Assembly (NCBI GenBank): GCA_947383835.1
Contig: CANDEV010000004.1
Coordinates: 1 to 64,000 of the forward strand
Source of the DNA: an uncultured Clostridia bacterium
GTDB taxonomy: Bacteria > Bacillota > Clostridia > Oscillospirales > Ruminococcaceae
Direction: 5' to 3'
DNA: 64,000 nt
Shown here: positions 32,454 to 41,225 of the stretch, piece after piece
How the letters are laid out: every line of letters begins with the position of its first letter
Numbering within the stretch: the stretch's first letter is position 1
Program-made: the position numbers and the translations under genes
The notes under the pieces: generated by a model
The model's input: only the letters and a program-made list of their open reading frames with translations
Told to the model about the DNA's origin: nothing
Database searches by the model: none

Positions 32454-34118
32454 TTAATTGCTCCGAACATCGTCGGGATACTGCAATAATGTTGCATAAA
32501 TATCGTCGTAGCATTTTACAAAAATGTCCACGGCAAAGGGCGCAAACTGCGAGCCTTTTTGCTTTACTATCTCGGAAAACGCGTCCCTCGGCGCCCAGCC
32601 GTCCTTGTAAGAACGTTTCGACACCAGAGCGTCGAAAACGTCCGCCACCGCAACGAACCGTGAAAGATAGTCTATCTCCTCGCCCTTGTAGCCGAGATAA
32701 CCGTTGCCGTCCCAGCGCTCGTGGTGCTGAAGGGCGATCTTTCTCGCCATGCTCATGACCTCTCCGGGAGAATTTTTCAAAAGCTCCTCGCCGTATGTAA
32801 CATGGGTCTTTATGACTTCAAATTCCTCGTCCGTGAGCCTTGCGGGCTTTTCAAGTATCTCGGGCGGTATCATAAGCTTGCCTATATCGTGCATCATAGC
32901 CGCAAGGGCTATCTTGCTGCACTGGTTTTCGCTGTAGCCCGCGCAGGCAGCCATTATCCTCGTGTACTCGGAGACCCGCTTAACGTGCTGACCCGTCTGG
33001 TGGGACTTGGACTCGGAAATTTCCGCAAAGGAAAGTATAACTGCTTCCTGGGTCTTGAAAATATTGTTGTTTATTGTAGTCTGGTTAATAGCGGTATTGA
33101 TGTTGTGGTAAAGGATATTCAACGCGCTTTTCAGCAAGTCGTCCCTCTCTGTTACGGGAAATTCCATAGCGATATAAAAGAACAGCTCTCCGTCTGAATA
33201 AAAGCTCATGCCTATTCCGTTCGGATCTATTTGTATCTCCTTGCTTGTCTTTTGCTTCTGCACAGGAAAATCAAAAGTGATCTTTTTCATGACGACATTT
33301 GCCTTGCCTGTTTCAAAATTTTCCTCTTCAATATTAAAGCTGCTGTCTATCCTATGGAAAATGCCGTCGTCATCCCGTATGCCGATAACGGAATTAACCT
33401 CGCTTTCCGGGTCTCTGAATTTTGCCGTTACTGTGGAAACAGCCGTCCTTATAAGTCCCGAAAGTTCAAGCATATTGCTTGCGCTGAAAAACGGGCGGGA
33501 CACGCTGATAATAGTATCAAGGCTGTCCTTACGGCGTTCCATTTCAATAGTGTAATCGTTTAAACTGTCAAAAATATGCTGCGTCTTGTCGCCGAGAGCA
33601 ATACACACCAGCGAAAACATACAAAATATCATAAGCCTCGGTAAAAGTCCGAATATCAAAATGCTTTTCAGTCCCACAAGCGGGTCGTCGAATACAACGG
33701 ACGTAACGCAGCTCAGCAGATGCGCCGCAGTCATAAGTACAGCGCTGAACCATGTGGTGAATATGGTAAGCCTTCTGTCAAAATACATTACAGAAATAAT
33801 AAGAGGAAAGGATAATATCATAACAATATGAAACGTAAGAACGCTGTATGCAAGGTTTATCGCAACGACTGCGCTGATTATGACTGCGTACCGCATCCAG
33901 CTCTCATATTTTTTTCTTATGATAAGAGCCGCCTTGGGAACGCAGAGAATAACTCCGCATATAAGAGCAATAGCGGTAAATTTGGTTTTATCGAGAATGA
34001 AAATGCCGGCAGCGTTAAGAATACACGTTAAAATAAAAAAAGCGGCGCAGACAATGAGAGCGTTCGCAAGAAAACGTGTGGTCTTTTCATGTGAGCTTCT
34101 TAGCAGTTTAGCTTTCAA
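32454..34118 (-). CDS. Membrane HD-GYP-type phosphohydrolase
   Basis: 554 residues. About six N-terminal membrane helices (~18-180), a short coiled linker, a GAF-like central region (~205-340) and a C-terminal HD-GYP domain (~365-540): 'TGQHVKRVSEYTRIMA', 'MMHDIGKLMIPPEIL' and 'ALQHHERWDGNGYLG'. HD-GYP enzymes hydrolyse cyclic di-GMP or related dinucleotides; the GYP triplet reads GYL here, the metal-binding His/Asp being retained. It likely links a membrane or ligand signal to second-messenger breakdown. No GGDEF gene is adjacent. Confidence 0.88.
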   Translation of the reverse strand: MKAKLLRSSHEKTTRFLANALIVCAAFFILTCILNAAGIFILDKTKFTAIALICGVILCVPKAALIIRKKYESWMRYAVIISAVVAINLAYSVLTFHIVMILSFPLIISVMYFDRRLTIFTTWFSAVLMTAAHLLSCVTSVVFDDPLVGLKSILIFGLLPRLMIFCMFSLVCIALGDKTQHIFDSLNDYTIEMERRKDSLDTIISVSRPFFSASNMLELSGLIRTAVSTVTAKFRDPESEVNSVIGIRDDDGIFHRIDSSFNIEEENFETGKANVVMKKITFDFPVQKQKTSKEIQIDPNGIGMSFYSDGELFFYIAMEFPVTERDDLLKSALNILYHNINTAINQTTINNNIFKTQEAVILSFAEISESKSHQTGQHVKRVSEYTRIMAACAGYSENQCSKIALAAMMHDIGKLMIPPEILEKPARLTDEEFEVIKTHVTYGEELLKNSPGEVMSMARKIALQHHERWDGNGYLGYKGEEIDYLSRFVAVADVFDALVSKRSYKDGWAPRDAFSEIVKQKGSQFAPFAVDIFVKCYDDIYATLLQYPDDVRSN

Positions 34119-34227
34119 ATTCGATCCCTCGCCTTTATATTAAAATAAATATACTTATTTATATTATATCACAGCCTTTTTTTCATTTCAACAGGTTTTT
34201 TGTTTTTTTACATTTTTGTAAAAAATA

Positions 34228-34263
34228 AGAAAACCGCCCCGCCGATAATTTCGGCAGAGCGGT
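34228..34263 (-). terminator. Terminator of the YafQ toxin-antitoxin pair
   Basis: On the minus strand CCGCTCTGCCGAA / TTATCGGCGGGGCGG-type stem followed by TTTTCTTATTTTTT, directly after the toxin stop at 34272. Confidence 0.75.
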
Positions 34264-34271
34264 AATGGCAA

Positions 34272-34544
34272 TCAGAACAAATCGCTGTGAGTTCCCGTGT
34301 GGGTCAAGGTCAATGTTAGCTTGCCCTTGTCGATACGGTAGACGAGCAGCCAATCGGGTTGTATATGACATTCTCTGAAGCCATCGTATTTCCCGTGCAG
34401 ATTATGATCCCTGTATTTTTCGGGGAGTTTCTCTTCGTTTGCCAACATATCAACTACCTTGTTAAACTGCGAAATATCATAGCCTCGCTTAATGATTTTT
34501 TTGAATTCCTTTTTAAAAGATGTATGGTAATTAATCGTCAGCAT
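34272..34544 (-). CDS. yafQ: YafQ-family mRNA interferase toxin
   Basis: 90 residues, RelE superfamily. 'YHTSFKKEFKKIIKRGYDIS' starts the fold. The catalytic set of YafQ is present: His in 'YRDHNLHGKYDGFRECHIQPDWLLVY' (shown in parts: YRDHNLHGKYDG, ECHIQPDWLLVY) with Asp-Trp, and 'THTGTHSDLF' at the end. Such toxins cleave mRNA in translating ribosomes and are neutralised by a partner encoded upstream. It overlaps the upstream gene by 14 bp. Confidence 0.93.
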   Translation of the reverse strand: MLTINYHTSFKKEFKKIIKRGYDISQFNKVVDMLANEEKLPEKYRDHNLHGKYDGFRECHIQPDWLLVYRIDKGKLTLTLTHTGTHSDLF

Positions 34545-34746
34545 TTAAATCCTCCATCAATTCGCGTACGCTTGTAAAATCGCGGCTTAAATTACGCCCG
34601 CTTTTTACATCGTCAAGAATTGCAAGAACGTCCTCTTCGGCTAAGTCCTCGTTGTAAACAGTATCCTTAAACATGAGGACAAAACCCTCAAGCTGTTCGT
34701 CAGTAAGACGGTCAAAAATACTGTAAGCAAGTTCTCTTGTACTCAT
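34531..34746 (-). CDS. Antitoxin partner of YafQ (RelB/DinJ-like position)
   Basis: About 71 residues, acidic: 'STRELAYSIFDRLTDEQLEGFVLMF' at the N-terminus (STRELAYSIFDR, LTDEQLEGFVLMF) and 'SVRELMEDLNADD' at the C-terminus. The N-terminal part does not look like a classical DinJ RHH strand, so the family is uncertain. Antitoxin identity rests on location, overlap with yafQ and small acidic form. Its own promoter (34764-34791) drives the pair. The second ATG (34746) has the better spacing from AAAGGAG; ATG 34752 is possible. Confidence 0.8.
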   Translation of the reverse strand: MSTRELAYSIFDRLTDEQLEGFVLMFKDTVYNEDLAEEDVLAILDDVKSGRNLSRDFTSVRELMEDLNADD

Positions 34747-34763
34747 ATTCATCAGCTCCTTTA

Positions 34764-34791
34764 ATTATATGATACCACAAAAAAACCGCAA
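34764..34791 (-). promoter_or_regulatory. Promoter of the toxin-antitoxin operon
   Basis: On the minus strand TTGCGG (34791-34786), 16 bp, TATAAT (34769-34764), 18 bp before the antitoxin start. Confidence 0.65.
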
Positions 34792-34799
34792 ATGCAATA

Positions 34800-35429
34800 C
34801 TATTTTATTTTTTCAATAATTTTTGAAAAAATAAAAGTCCCCGCAATTATCACCGCACCTCCGACTAAAAGAACAGCATTAACGCTCCTCTCCCCTCCGC
34901 TTACGGAAAACAGGAAAAAATTCCCCAGCTTGTCTTTCAGACCGAAATTGCCAAGATAGTATATCATGGAAGCCATATATCCCACTGTGGGACTTCCCCC
35001 GAATTTCGCGAAAGCAAGTCCGATCGCTCCCAAGAAAAACGCCGAGGAAAAACCCGCTACGAAATGGACGGCTGCAACATTGCATTCGCAAAGCTTCATA
35101 GCCAGCGTGAACACCCCGATCACAGCGGCGAGGGTGATTGTCGAGTATACTACCCGTATAAGGCATACCGCAAGATAGTCCGTTCTTTTTGAACGTATAA
35201 CGTCACGTATGTTCTCGTTCTGTTCAGGGAGGAATACAGGGGTCAGCAGGGCGGTCCCCGTCATGCACAAAAGCATTTCAAGAGGCTGAGCCGAAGCCGT
35301 GAAGTCAAGGGCGGATATACTGAAAACCAGCGGAGTAAGCAGCGCGATAAGGACTGCGATCCCAAGATGTACGGGAAAATTATGCCGCAGATTTATCCGA
35401 GTTATTTTTAAAAGTCCCTGAAAGTCCAT
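34800..35429 (-). CDS. Hypothetical membrane subunit of the ABC transporter operon
   Basis: 209 residues with six hydrophobic helices ('LGIAVLIALLTPLVFSI', 'MLLCMTGTALLTPVFL', 'STITLAAVIGVFTLAM' and others), no ATPase motif. Form and location suggest a second permease-like subunit for the ATPase at 36648. The start at 35429 lies 50 bp inside the upstream permease gene, supported by an excellent AAAGGAGGGG site there, so translational coupling is likely. Last gene of the RR-HK-ABC operon. Confidence 0.75.
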   Translation of the reverse strand: MDFQGLLKITRINLRHNFPVHLGIAVLIALLTPLVFSISALDFTASAQPLEMLLCMTGTALLTPVFLPEQNENIRDVIRSKRTDYLAVCLIRVVYSTITLAAVIGVFTLAMKLCECNVAAVHFVAGFSSAFFLGAIGLAFAKFGGSPTVGYMASMIYYLGNFGLKDKLGNFFLFSVSGGERSVNAVLLVGGAVIIAGTFIFSKIIEKIK

Positions 35430-36651
35430 TAAAACCGCCCCTCCTTTTTACTTCGTAAATTATTACAGTGAGTATAATAATCAAAATCGATAATGATGTG
35501 TAGAAAATTCTGTTGAACGTGAACTGCCTGAACGTGGCTGCAAACAAGTCCGCGCCGTAAAGATTGTTGTGTCTCGGCACAAGAACAAAGCTTGTGATAT
35601 TTCCCGTAAGTCCTCCTGTGCTTGCGAATACGCCGCCGAACCACCATGCCCCTTGGACAAATATCGCAATAAGCGGCGAGAAAATTTCGGTAAGCAGCAT
35701 ACCGACAGCCGTCGCTAAAAGAATATTCGGCAGCAGCCACATTATCGGGTATTTCACAAAGGCAAGGGAGTCCGTATCATATCCCTCGTAAAGTCCGCAA
35801 ACACCAATATGGGCGTGTATTGCCGTTATTGCGACAGGAATTGCCATTACGAAAACCAATGCCAGATACCTTGTCAGCACAAGCCTTGCGGAGGAAATTT
35901 TTCTTGAATATACAAGCTGCTCCATTCGGGACTTTTTGTCCTTTGCAGCAAGCGCCGCCGCAACGAATACAGGCATTATCGCAAGATCAATACAGGAATA
36001 ATCGCAGAAAAGCCGCGCGTATGCAGGGGTGATCTTCTCCTCGTTTATCACGGCGTTGTACTCGTCCAAAGCGTCCTCATAGGTTTTGGGAACGCGTGAA
36101 AAACTCCCCACGATATAATCGTCACTGTAATCCGAACCGCCGCCGATTATCTTGTCCGCCTGACGCATAAGCTCCCGAAAACGCTCATAAGTAAGGCTTT
36201 CGGGAATATTTATTTCCGGCAGGACAGGCTCGCGCATTATCATTGCAAATCCGCCGTTGCCGTCGGGGACAGCCTCGTAACCGCCGCCCTCCTCATAGTC
36301 CGCAAAGCTGTCAAGCTGCTCCTTGGTAATTCCCGACAGCTCGTAAATTATTTCGCAAAGCTCGGTACTCTTTTTCTCGTTCAGCTTAACGTTTTTGTAG
36401 AAGCCGATAGGGTACGTCGTAAAGCTGCCCGATAGGTACTCGTTCACAAGCCCCTCGACGGCGTTGGGCATAAGTATTTCGGGGACTTCCTTTGCCACAG
36501 TGCCGTAATCCGCCATACCCGCTCTCGGCTGGGGAATAGGGTCTCTGTCGCTGACAAACTGGCTGAAATACATTGCAAAAACCACTATGACGTACATTAA
36601 AAAGGTCAGTGAAAAAATTATTTTTTTGCACTCTTTGAAAAACAGTCTCAT
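35380..36651 (-). CDS. ABC transporter permease
   Basis: 423 residues: one N-terminal helix (~10-30), a ~190-residue extracytoplasmic domain, then about five helices (~225-410). This is the ABC-2 layout seen in permeases for peptide antibiotics or export. It overlaps the ATPase gene by 4 bp (ATGA). Same operon as a response regulator and sensor kinase, a pattern typical of stress-induced antimicrobial-peptide resistance exporters. Substrate unknown. Confidence 0.82.
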   Translation of the reverse strand: MRLFFKECKKIIFSLTFLMYVIVVFAMYFSQFVSDRDPIPQPRAGMADYGTVAKEVPEILMPNAVEGLVNEYLSGSFTTYPIGFYKNVKLNEKKSTELCEIIYELSGITKEQLDSFADYEEGGGYEAVPDGNGGFAMIMREPVLPEINIPESLTYERFRELMRQADKIIGGGSDYSDDYIVGSFSRVPKTYEDALDEYNAVINEEKITPAYARLFCDYSCIDLAIMPVFVAAALAAKDKKSRMEQLVYSRKISSARLVLTRYLALVFVMAIPVAITAIHAHIGVCGLYEGYDTDSLAFVKYPIMWLLPNILLATAVGMLLTEIFSPLIAIFVQGAWWFGGVFASTGGLTGNITSFVLVPRHNNLYGADLFAATFRQFTFNRIFYTSLSILIIILTVIIYEVKRRGGFNGLSGTFKNNSDKSAA

Positions 36652-37550
36652 ACTTCCCCGCCTCCCACGTCGCAGCCTCTGCTGTAAAGGCAGTACATAT
36701 ATGCGTCCTCAACATTGGGTTCGGCAGGAGTAACGTTCCTTATGTCCGGAGTACTGTCGGAAATTATCCGCACCGTTGTGTACTCGCTCTGAACAAGCAT
36801 ACCTGTTACAATGTAGTCCTTTTTTATCTGCGGCAGAAATTTTTTCTGAATGTAACAGGTGTACACCTTTCCCTCCGCCTCTCTGATAAGGTCGGAGACT
36901 GTGCCTTTCCACAAAATTTCGCCGCCGTTCATTATGGCAATGTCCTCGCAGGTCGCCTCAATGTCCCCTACGATATGGGTGGAAAGAATTACTATCCTGT
37001 CCTCGGCGACCTCGCAGAGCAGGTTGCGGAAACGTATACGCTCCTCCGGGTCAAGTCCCGCCGTAGGTTCGTCAACTATAAGGACTTTCGGATCGTGGAG
37101 AAGAGCCTGTGCAATTCCGAGACGGCGTTTCATTCCTCCCGAAAGAGCCTTGACCTTTTTGTTTTTATGCTCCGTAAGATTTACTCGCTTGATAAGCATT
37201 TCAATGCGTTCTTGTCTAAGCTTTTTATCCATGCCCGAAAGCAATCCAAGATAGTCGAGACTTTCGGAAACCGTCATAGAGGGATACATTGAAAAATCCT
37301 GGGGCAGATAGCCCGTAATGCTCCGTATCTCCTTTGCGTTTTCGATAGGCACGCCGCAGACGGTTATTTTGCCCTTCTGCTTGTTGTGGAGGGCGGCAAG
37401 GGTTTTCATAAGAGTAGTTTTTCCCGCGCCGTTCCGCCCTAAAAGTCCGAACATACCCTGCTCTATGGTAAGGTCTATATTTTTCAGGGCTTGTTTTTTT
37501 CCGTAAAACTTGTAAACGTTTGTAATAATTATTTTGTTGTCGTTATCCAT
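36648..37550 (-). CDS. ABC transporter ATP-binding protein
   Basis: 300 residues. Walker A 'GLLGRNGAGKTTLMKTLAAL', Q-loop 'GYLPQDFSMYPSMTV', signature 'ALSGGMKRRLGIAQALLHDP', Walker B 'VLIVDEPTAGLDPEERI', H-loop 'ILSTHIVGDIEA'. It powers the permeases downstream, most like ABC-2 (CcmA-type) exporters. The C-terminal ~80 residues are an accessory region. Translationally coupled to the permease by a 4-bp overlap. Confidence 0.95.
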   Translation of the reverse strand: MDNDNKIIITNVYKFYGKKQALKNIDLTIEQGMFGLLGRNGAGKTTLMKTLAALHNKQKGKITVCGVPIENAKEIRSITGYLPQDFSMYPSMTVSESLDYLGLLSGMDKKLRQERIEMLIKRVNLTEHKNKKVKALSGGMKRRLGIAQALLHDPKVLIVDEPTAGLDPEERIRFRNLLCEVAEDRIVILSTHIVGDIEATCEDIAIMNGGEILWKGTVSDLIREAEGKVYTCYIQKKFLPQIKKDYIVTGMLVQSEYTTVRIISDSTPDIRNVTPAEPNVEDAYMYCLYSRGCDVGGGEV

Positions 37551-37631
37551 AAAAAATCACTTCCATAATAATATTCGCGGAACGGGCGACCCGTCCCCTG
37601 AAAAATATAATAAACCGTGATTTTCAACTTT

Positions 37632-38837
37632 TTATCTACTTTGCAGAAAAAATGCCGTGACCTTTCCACCCGCTGCGGAATTGCCCAAAATAAGCCTGCC
37701 GCCGTGCTTTTCGCAAAGCACTCTGCAAATATACAAACCCAGTCCGAAATGATTTTTTTCATTGTCCACGTTATTTTCATCTCGGAAAAACGGCTCGGCA
37801 GCCTTTTTAAGTCCCTCCGCCGAAAAGCCCTCGCCGTCATCGCAGACCTCGATAAAAAATCCCTTTTCCTCAACGGTAAAGGATACGCACACTTTTTCCT
37901 TTGCGTACCGCGCGGCGTTTGAAACAAGGTTCTCATAAACCTGCATAACAATTTCCGAGTCTGCGGAAAATTTTTCGCATCCGCCCGTATTGACCGTAAA
38001 TCCGAAATCCTTTTTTCCGCAGATAAGCTCCCCCGAACGTGAAAGCTGCTCCGCAAAGGCTTTTATGGGAATTTCCTCAAAGCAGGCTGTGATGTCCTCG
38101 ATCTTCTGGACGCTGCTCATTTTTTGAGTGTAATGCTCCAGACGGACTATTTGATTTTTCATTTTTTCAAGGACTTCCGCAAGCTTTTCGGGTGAAATCT
38201 TGCCGTTCGCAGAATATTTTTCAAGAAATTCCGCATACCCCTTAAGCACCGTCAGCGGGGTACGCAAGTCGTGAGAGAATGCCGAGTTCAGCCGCTTGCG
38301 TTCTTCAAGAGCATGCCAAAGCTCGCGGTTGTTTTCAAACAGAGCCTTTCTCATATCGTTGAACGCGATACAAAGCTGACCCATTTCATTTTGCTTGTAG
38401 TAGTAAATTTCAAAATCAAGCTGATTTTCCGAAATTTTTCTTGAAGCGTTCATAAGAATATTTATCGGCTCTTTAAGCTCGCGGCTGTAGAATATCCTCC
38501 CCGAAAGCGCGATACAGAAAATCACCCATATAGGTATAATGACCACCTGAGCGTTGCTGATAATGTCGTAGATAACCTTGCGCTTGCCCTCGTAAGAGTC
38601 GCTTTTTATATAGCCTGTGTGAGGGGTGCCGTTTTCGTCGAAAAATATTTCCAGCCGTTCCTCCCGAACCGTTTGGGAATATTTTGCCCTGTACCAATCC
38701 TGCAAATAATTTGTGGCAACGCCTATGCCGAACGCCCCGGCAAAGGAAATTATCACGCATACCGGCAGATAAAGGATAAAGCACCATTTTAAGGACATAT
38801 TCCGCTTACTCTTAAAAAACCCTTTTATTTTACCCAT
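37632..38837 (-). CDS. Sensor histidine kinase
   Basis: 401 residues. Two helices (~18-45 and ~90-110) flank a ~45-residue outer loop; a HAMP linker (~115-165) is followed by the DHp domain with 'LNSAFSHDLRTPLTVLKGYA' (phospho-His) and the ATPase domain 'NLVSNAARYAKEKV', 'DDGEGFSAEGLKKAAEPFF' and 'FGLGLYICRVLCEKHGGRL'. It phosphorylates the regulator encoded upstream. The start at 38837 overlaps that gene by 13 bp. Downstream ABC genes are probable targets. Confidence 0.93.
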   Translation of the reverse strand: MGKIKGFFKSKRNMSLKWCFILYLPVCVIISFAGAFGIGVATNYLQDWYRAKYSQTVREERLEIFFDENGTPHTGYIKSDSYEGKRKVIYDIISNAQVVIIPIWVIFCIALSGRIFYSRELKEPINILMNASRKISENQLDFEIYYYKQNEMGQLCIAFNDMRKALFENNRELWHALEERKRLNSAFSHDLRTPLTVLKGYAEFLEKYSANGKISPEKLAEVLEKMKNQIVRLEHYTQKMSSVQKIEDITACFEEIPIKAFAEQLSRSGELICGKKDFGFTVNTGGCEKFSADSEIVMQVYENLVSNAARYAKEKVCVSFTVEEKGFFIEVCDDGEGFSAEGLKKAAEPFFRDENNVDNEKNHFGLGLYICRVLCEKHGGRLILGNSAAGGKVTAFFLQSR

Positions 38838-39496
38838 TTGTAGCCCATCCCCCAAACAGTTTCGATGTGGTAAGCTTCATTCGAGGGTGTAAGCTTCGCA
38901 CGGATACGCCGAACGTGTTCCGCAATGACGGAGCTGTCTCCCTCCGCGTCGTAGCCCCATATCCGCTCGTAAATTCTCTCCTTGTCGAAAACCTGTCCCA
39001 CGTTAAGGGACAGCAGCTCGATAATTTCAAATTCCTTTTTGGCAAGGCTGATAATGCCGTTTCTGTCCGAGACGGTCTTTGCGGAATAGTCAACGGTAAG
39101 TCCGCCGAAAAATCGGACGTTGGCTTCTGCGGCAACACGCCTGTCGCGGCGTATATGAGCGGCGACCCGCGCTCCCAGCTCGTCAATGGAAAAGGGTTTG
39201 ATGATGTAATCGTCCCCGCCCGCCGCAAAGCCTGTGATCTTGTCGCTGTCCTCCACCCGCGCCGTCAGAAACAGAATAGGGCAGGACACATAGTCGCGAA
39301 TTTTTTTGCAGACGGAAATACCGTCCCCATATGGCATATTAACGTCCAGCAAAATTATATCCGGGGACTTTGCCGCCATAGCAATGGCTTCCTTTCCGTT
39401 TGAAGCTGATATGACCTCGTAGCCGTTTATTTCAAAATAATCCTTCAGCATACAAACGATGTCCTCCTCGTCGTCGGCAACAAGGATTTTGTACAT
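38825..39496 (-). CDS. OmpR/PhoB-family response regulator
   Basis: 223 residues. Receiver domain (1-~118) with acidic pocket 'ILVADDEEDIVCML', phospho-acceptor 'DIILLDVNMPYGDGI', Thr 'PILFLTARVEDSDKI' and Lys 'GGDDYIIKPFSIDELGARV'. The C-terminal winged helix (~125-223) is 'LAKKEFEIIELLSLNVGQVF', 'WGYDAEGDSSVIAEHVRRIR' and 'VWGMGYKW'. First gene of the RR-HK-ABC operon. No clear promoter identified in the AT-rich upstream region. Confidence 0.95.
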   Translation of the reverse strand: MYKILVADDEEDIVCMLKDYFEINGYEVISASNGKEAIAMAAKSPDIILLDVNMPYGDGISVCKKIRDYVSCPILFLTARVEDSDKITGFAAGGDDYIIKPFSIDELGARVAAHIRRDRRVAAEANVRFFGGLTVDYSAKTVSDRNGIISLAKKEFEIIELLSLNVGQVFDKERIYERIWGYDAEGDSSVIAEHVRRIRAKLTPSNEAYHIETVWGMGYKWVK

Positions 39497-39567
39497 AAAA
39501 TCACCTCGTGAATTTAATAGTTAATAATTATTATACCATTATAACCTTTAATTTTCAACTTTTTATC

Positions 39568-39665
39568 AGCGGGGAACGCCCCGCGGCGAAAGTCACCCCC
39601 ACGCAAAATACAATAAGCTTTTACGCGGTTTATGCCCCCTCAAGGGGGCAATAGGTTATAATTTA
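39568..39665. repeat. GGGAACGCCC / CCCCCTCAAGGGGGC repeat, copy 1
   Basis: About 98 bp beginning GGGGAACGCCCCGCGGCGAA, continuing AGTCACCCCCA, and ending GCCCCCTCAAGGGGGCAATA. A second copy in the same orientation at 41226 matches blocks at both ends. Flanking 39500-39730 also contains two near-identical AT-rich blocks 'ATTTTCAACTTTTTATCA' (39549 and 39700). Confidence 0.7.
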
Positions 39666-39827
39666 CTTTTTTGAATCATTATATCATTATAACTCATAAT
39701 TTTCAACTTTTTATCAACAGGTATTTTTTGCATGGGACTTGTTCCTAACAGAATTAAGCCGACCCGCTGTGGCGGATCGGCTCTTCAAAAATGTCCGTAA
39801 GAAAATATCTTATTCGGATTTTTTTGG

Positions 39828-39986
39828 TCAGCAGCAAGTGCAGTCGTTTGTGCAGTTGTTGTTGCAGTTACAGTTGCAGCCGCAGGTATTGCCGTTGTTG
39901 TTGCTGCCGCAGCAGAACCAGAGAACGAGCAGGATAATGATAATCCAGCAGCAGCTGTTGTTGCCAAAGTTAAGACCACAGTTCAT
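39828..39986 (-). CDS. Cys/Asn-rich 52-residue single-TM peptide
   Basis: A previously easy-to-miss ORF. N-terminal 'MNCGLNFGNNSCC', hydrophobic helix 'WIIIILLVLWFCC', then 'GSNNNGNTCGCNCNCNNNCT' and 'NDCTCC'. Of 52 residues, 13 are Cys and about 14 Asn. GAAGGAG precedes the ATG with good spacing, and the frame ends in TGA ahead of a GC-rich hairpin (39758-39782). The form (Asn-rich head, one helix, Cys-rich tail) recalls small spore-coat or envelope peptides such as YjcZ-like ones, but the Cys content is higher. Function unknown. Confidence 0.65.
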   Translation of the reverse strand: MNCGLNFGNNSCCWIIIILLVLWFCCGSNNNGNTCGCNCNCNNNCTNDCTCC

Positions 39987-40066
39987 AAAAAATACGCTCC
40001 TTCAAAAAAATAATGTATTTTGAACAGCCGCAGCAAAGGGTAGGAATTTCATGCGGCAAACGATTT

Positions 40067-40183
40067 ATACTGATTTGCGGCTGAAAAGCGTGCAAAAAAT
40101 CAAGCAAAAGCTTTAAAAGCTTTAACTTTTTATATGGATTTTGTGCAGATTTTTTGCATACGCTTTTAGGAGCAAATTGGTAT
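40067..40183. repeat. Palindromic MITE-like repeat, ATACTAATTT family, copy D
   Basis: 117 bp, ends ATACTGATTTGC and GCAAATTGGTAT. Internal GAAAAGCGTGCAAAAAATC / GATTTTTTGCATACGCTTTT arms match copies C and F, with an extra AAGCTTTAAAAGCTTT insertion. Confidence 0.85.
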
Positions 40184-40304
40184 TATTGCTGCATTGCCGT
40201 TTGCTGTGGGGCTTTTCATAGTTCATTTTATGTAGAAGCAGAAAAAGCGTTACAAAAAATATTCAATTGCTCCCTTTTCACGGCAATACAGCCAAATTAA
40301 AGAT

Positions 40305-40337
40305 TTCCCCCGCACTTCGGAATTTTCCGAAATACGG
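40305..40337. terminator. Hairpin at the 3' end of the zinc-ribbon gene
   Basis: CCCCCG..CTTCGG / CCGAAAT..CGGGGG stem with AATTTT loop, 30 bp after the stop of the gene at 40367 in its direction. U-tract is weak. Confidence 0.6.
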
Positions 40338-40366
40338 GGGCTCATACTCCGTTTTATTTGATTATT

Positions 40367-41137
40367 TTAAAATAAAGACCTTGTCAGAGCGTTCGCCATG
40401 CTTTCAACAAACATTTTTAAGCAAAGGTTTCCCGCTATCGTACATAAAGCTGCGGTAACAGCCGCAAATATCACAAACAGCCAGAACGCGGGTATTTTCG
40501 TCCCGCCGACATTTCGTACAAGTCCGTAGCAAAGCGCTACAAGAGATATCAAAGCCGCCAGTATCAGAAGCATTCCTATCGGCGCGTAAATAAGGCTTAA
40601 AATCCCTGCCGCAAGGGTAATTATCGCCGACGGCATGACCGCCGTTGTCAGAGTATTTGCAGCCGCAGAAAAGCCGACCTGCTTTTTGCATATTGTCATA
40701 AACAGCATATAAATAAGTATAAGTACAAACGTGCATATCACCGACCATAAAAATGCCGCTCCGAACACCTTGAAAAAATTTCCCGCGCCTAAACGGATAT
40801 AACCCGATGAGACCTGCGAAATTATTTTATTGACGTATATCGCAAGACCGAGGGACACAAAAACCGCTTCGACCGCTGCCATTATCACCCAGAGTATGTC
40901 GGTGCGCTCCGAGTTGTCCTTGACCTGTTTTTCAGGGTCAGCCGCCGCGCCTGTTATCGTAGCCAGCACCTCCGACACGAACGGGTTGTTTTTTATTGCC
41001 GCGGCAGCGTTTTTCGCACCGTCAACAATAGCCTTTCCGTCAGGCAGAGGAGAAGCCGACTGCTGATTATCCTGTGAATAGCCGCAGGAGCAAGGCTCGC
41101 CCTCAGTAAGTTCTTTTCCGCATTTTGGACAAAACAT
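40367..41137 (-). CDS. Zinc-ribbon membrane protein, YIP1-like layout
   Basis: About 256 residues. N-terminal 'MFCPKCGKELTEGEPCSCG' is a zinc ribbon. A short linker is followed by five to six hydrophobic helices from ~75 onward ('ILWVIMAAVEAVFVSLGLA', 'AAFLWSVICTFVLILIYML', 'AIITLAAGILSLIYAPIGML'). This ribbon-plus-multi-TM layout is common in uncharacterised Clostridia proteins. The start at 41137 is chosen after AAAGGGGA. Function unknown. Confidence 0.75.
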   Translation of the reverse strand: MFCPKCGKELTEGEPCSCGYSQDNQQSASPLPDGKAIVDGAKNAAAAIKNNPFVSEVLATITGAAADPEKQVKDNSERTDILWVIMAAVEAVFVSLGLAIYVNKIISQVSSGYIRLGAGNFFKVFGAAFLWSVICTFVLILIYMLFMTICKKQVGFSAAANTLTTAVMPSAIITLAAGILSLIYAPIGMLLILAALISLVALCYGLVRNVGGTKIPAFWLFVIFAAVTAALCTIAGNLCLKMFVESMANALTRSLF

Positions 41138-41225
41138 AATACATTCCCCTTTAAATTTATTTGGCAGCAAATTAAACTGCCGTTTTTATTATACAATATT
41201 CGACAAAAATTGTCAACACCCTTGC

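Noticed and set aside
34531..34752. Naming the antitoxin DinJ
   Set aside because: The N-terminus lacks a clear ribbon-helix-helix strand, so only the position supports pairing with YafQ; no symbol given.
39785..39979. Ala/Thr-rich minus-strand frame of 64 codons
   Set aside because: It shares the strand but not the frame of the 52-residue peptide; its start lacks a ribosome site while the other has GAAGGAG.
39739..40023. Gln/Leu-rich plus-strand frame of 94 codons
   Set aside because: It is antisense to the Cys/Asn-rich peptide gene; runs of Gln arise from GTT/GCA-rich codons of the true frame, and it has no ribosome site.
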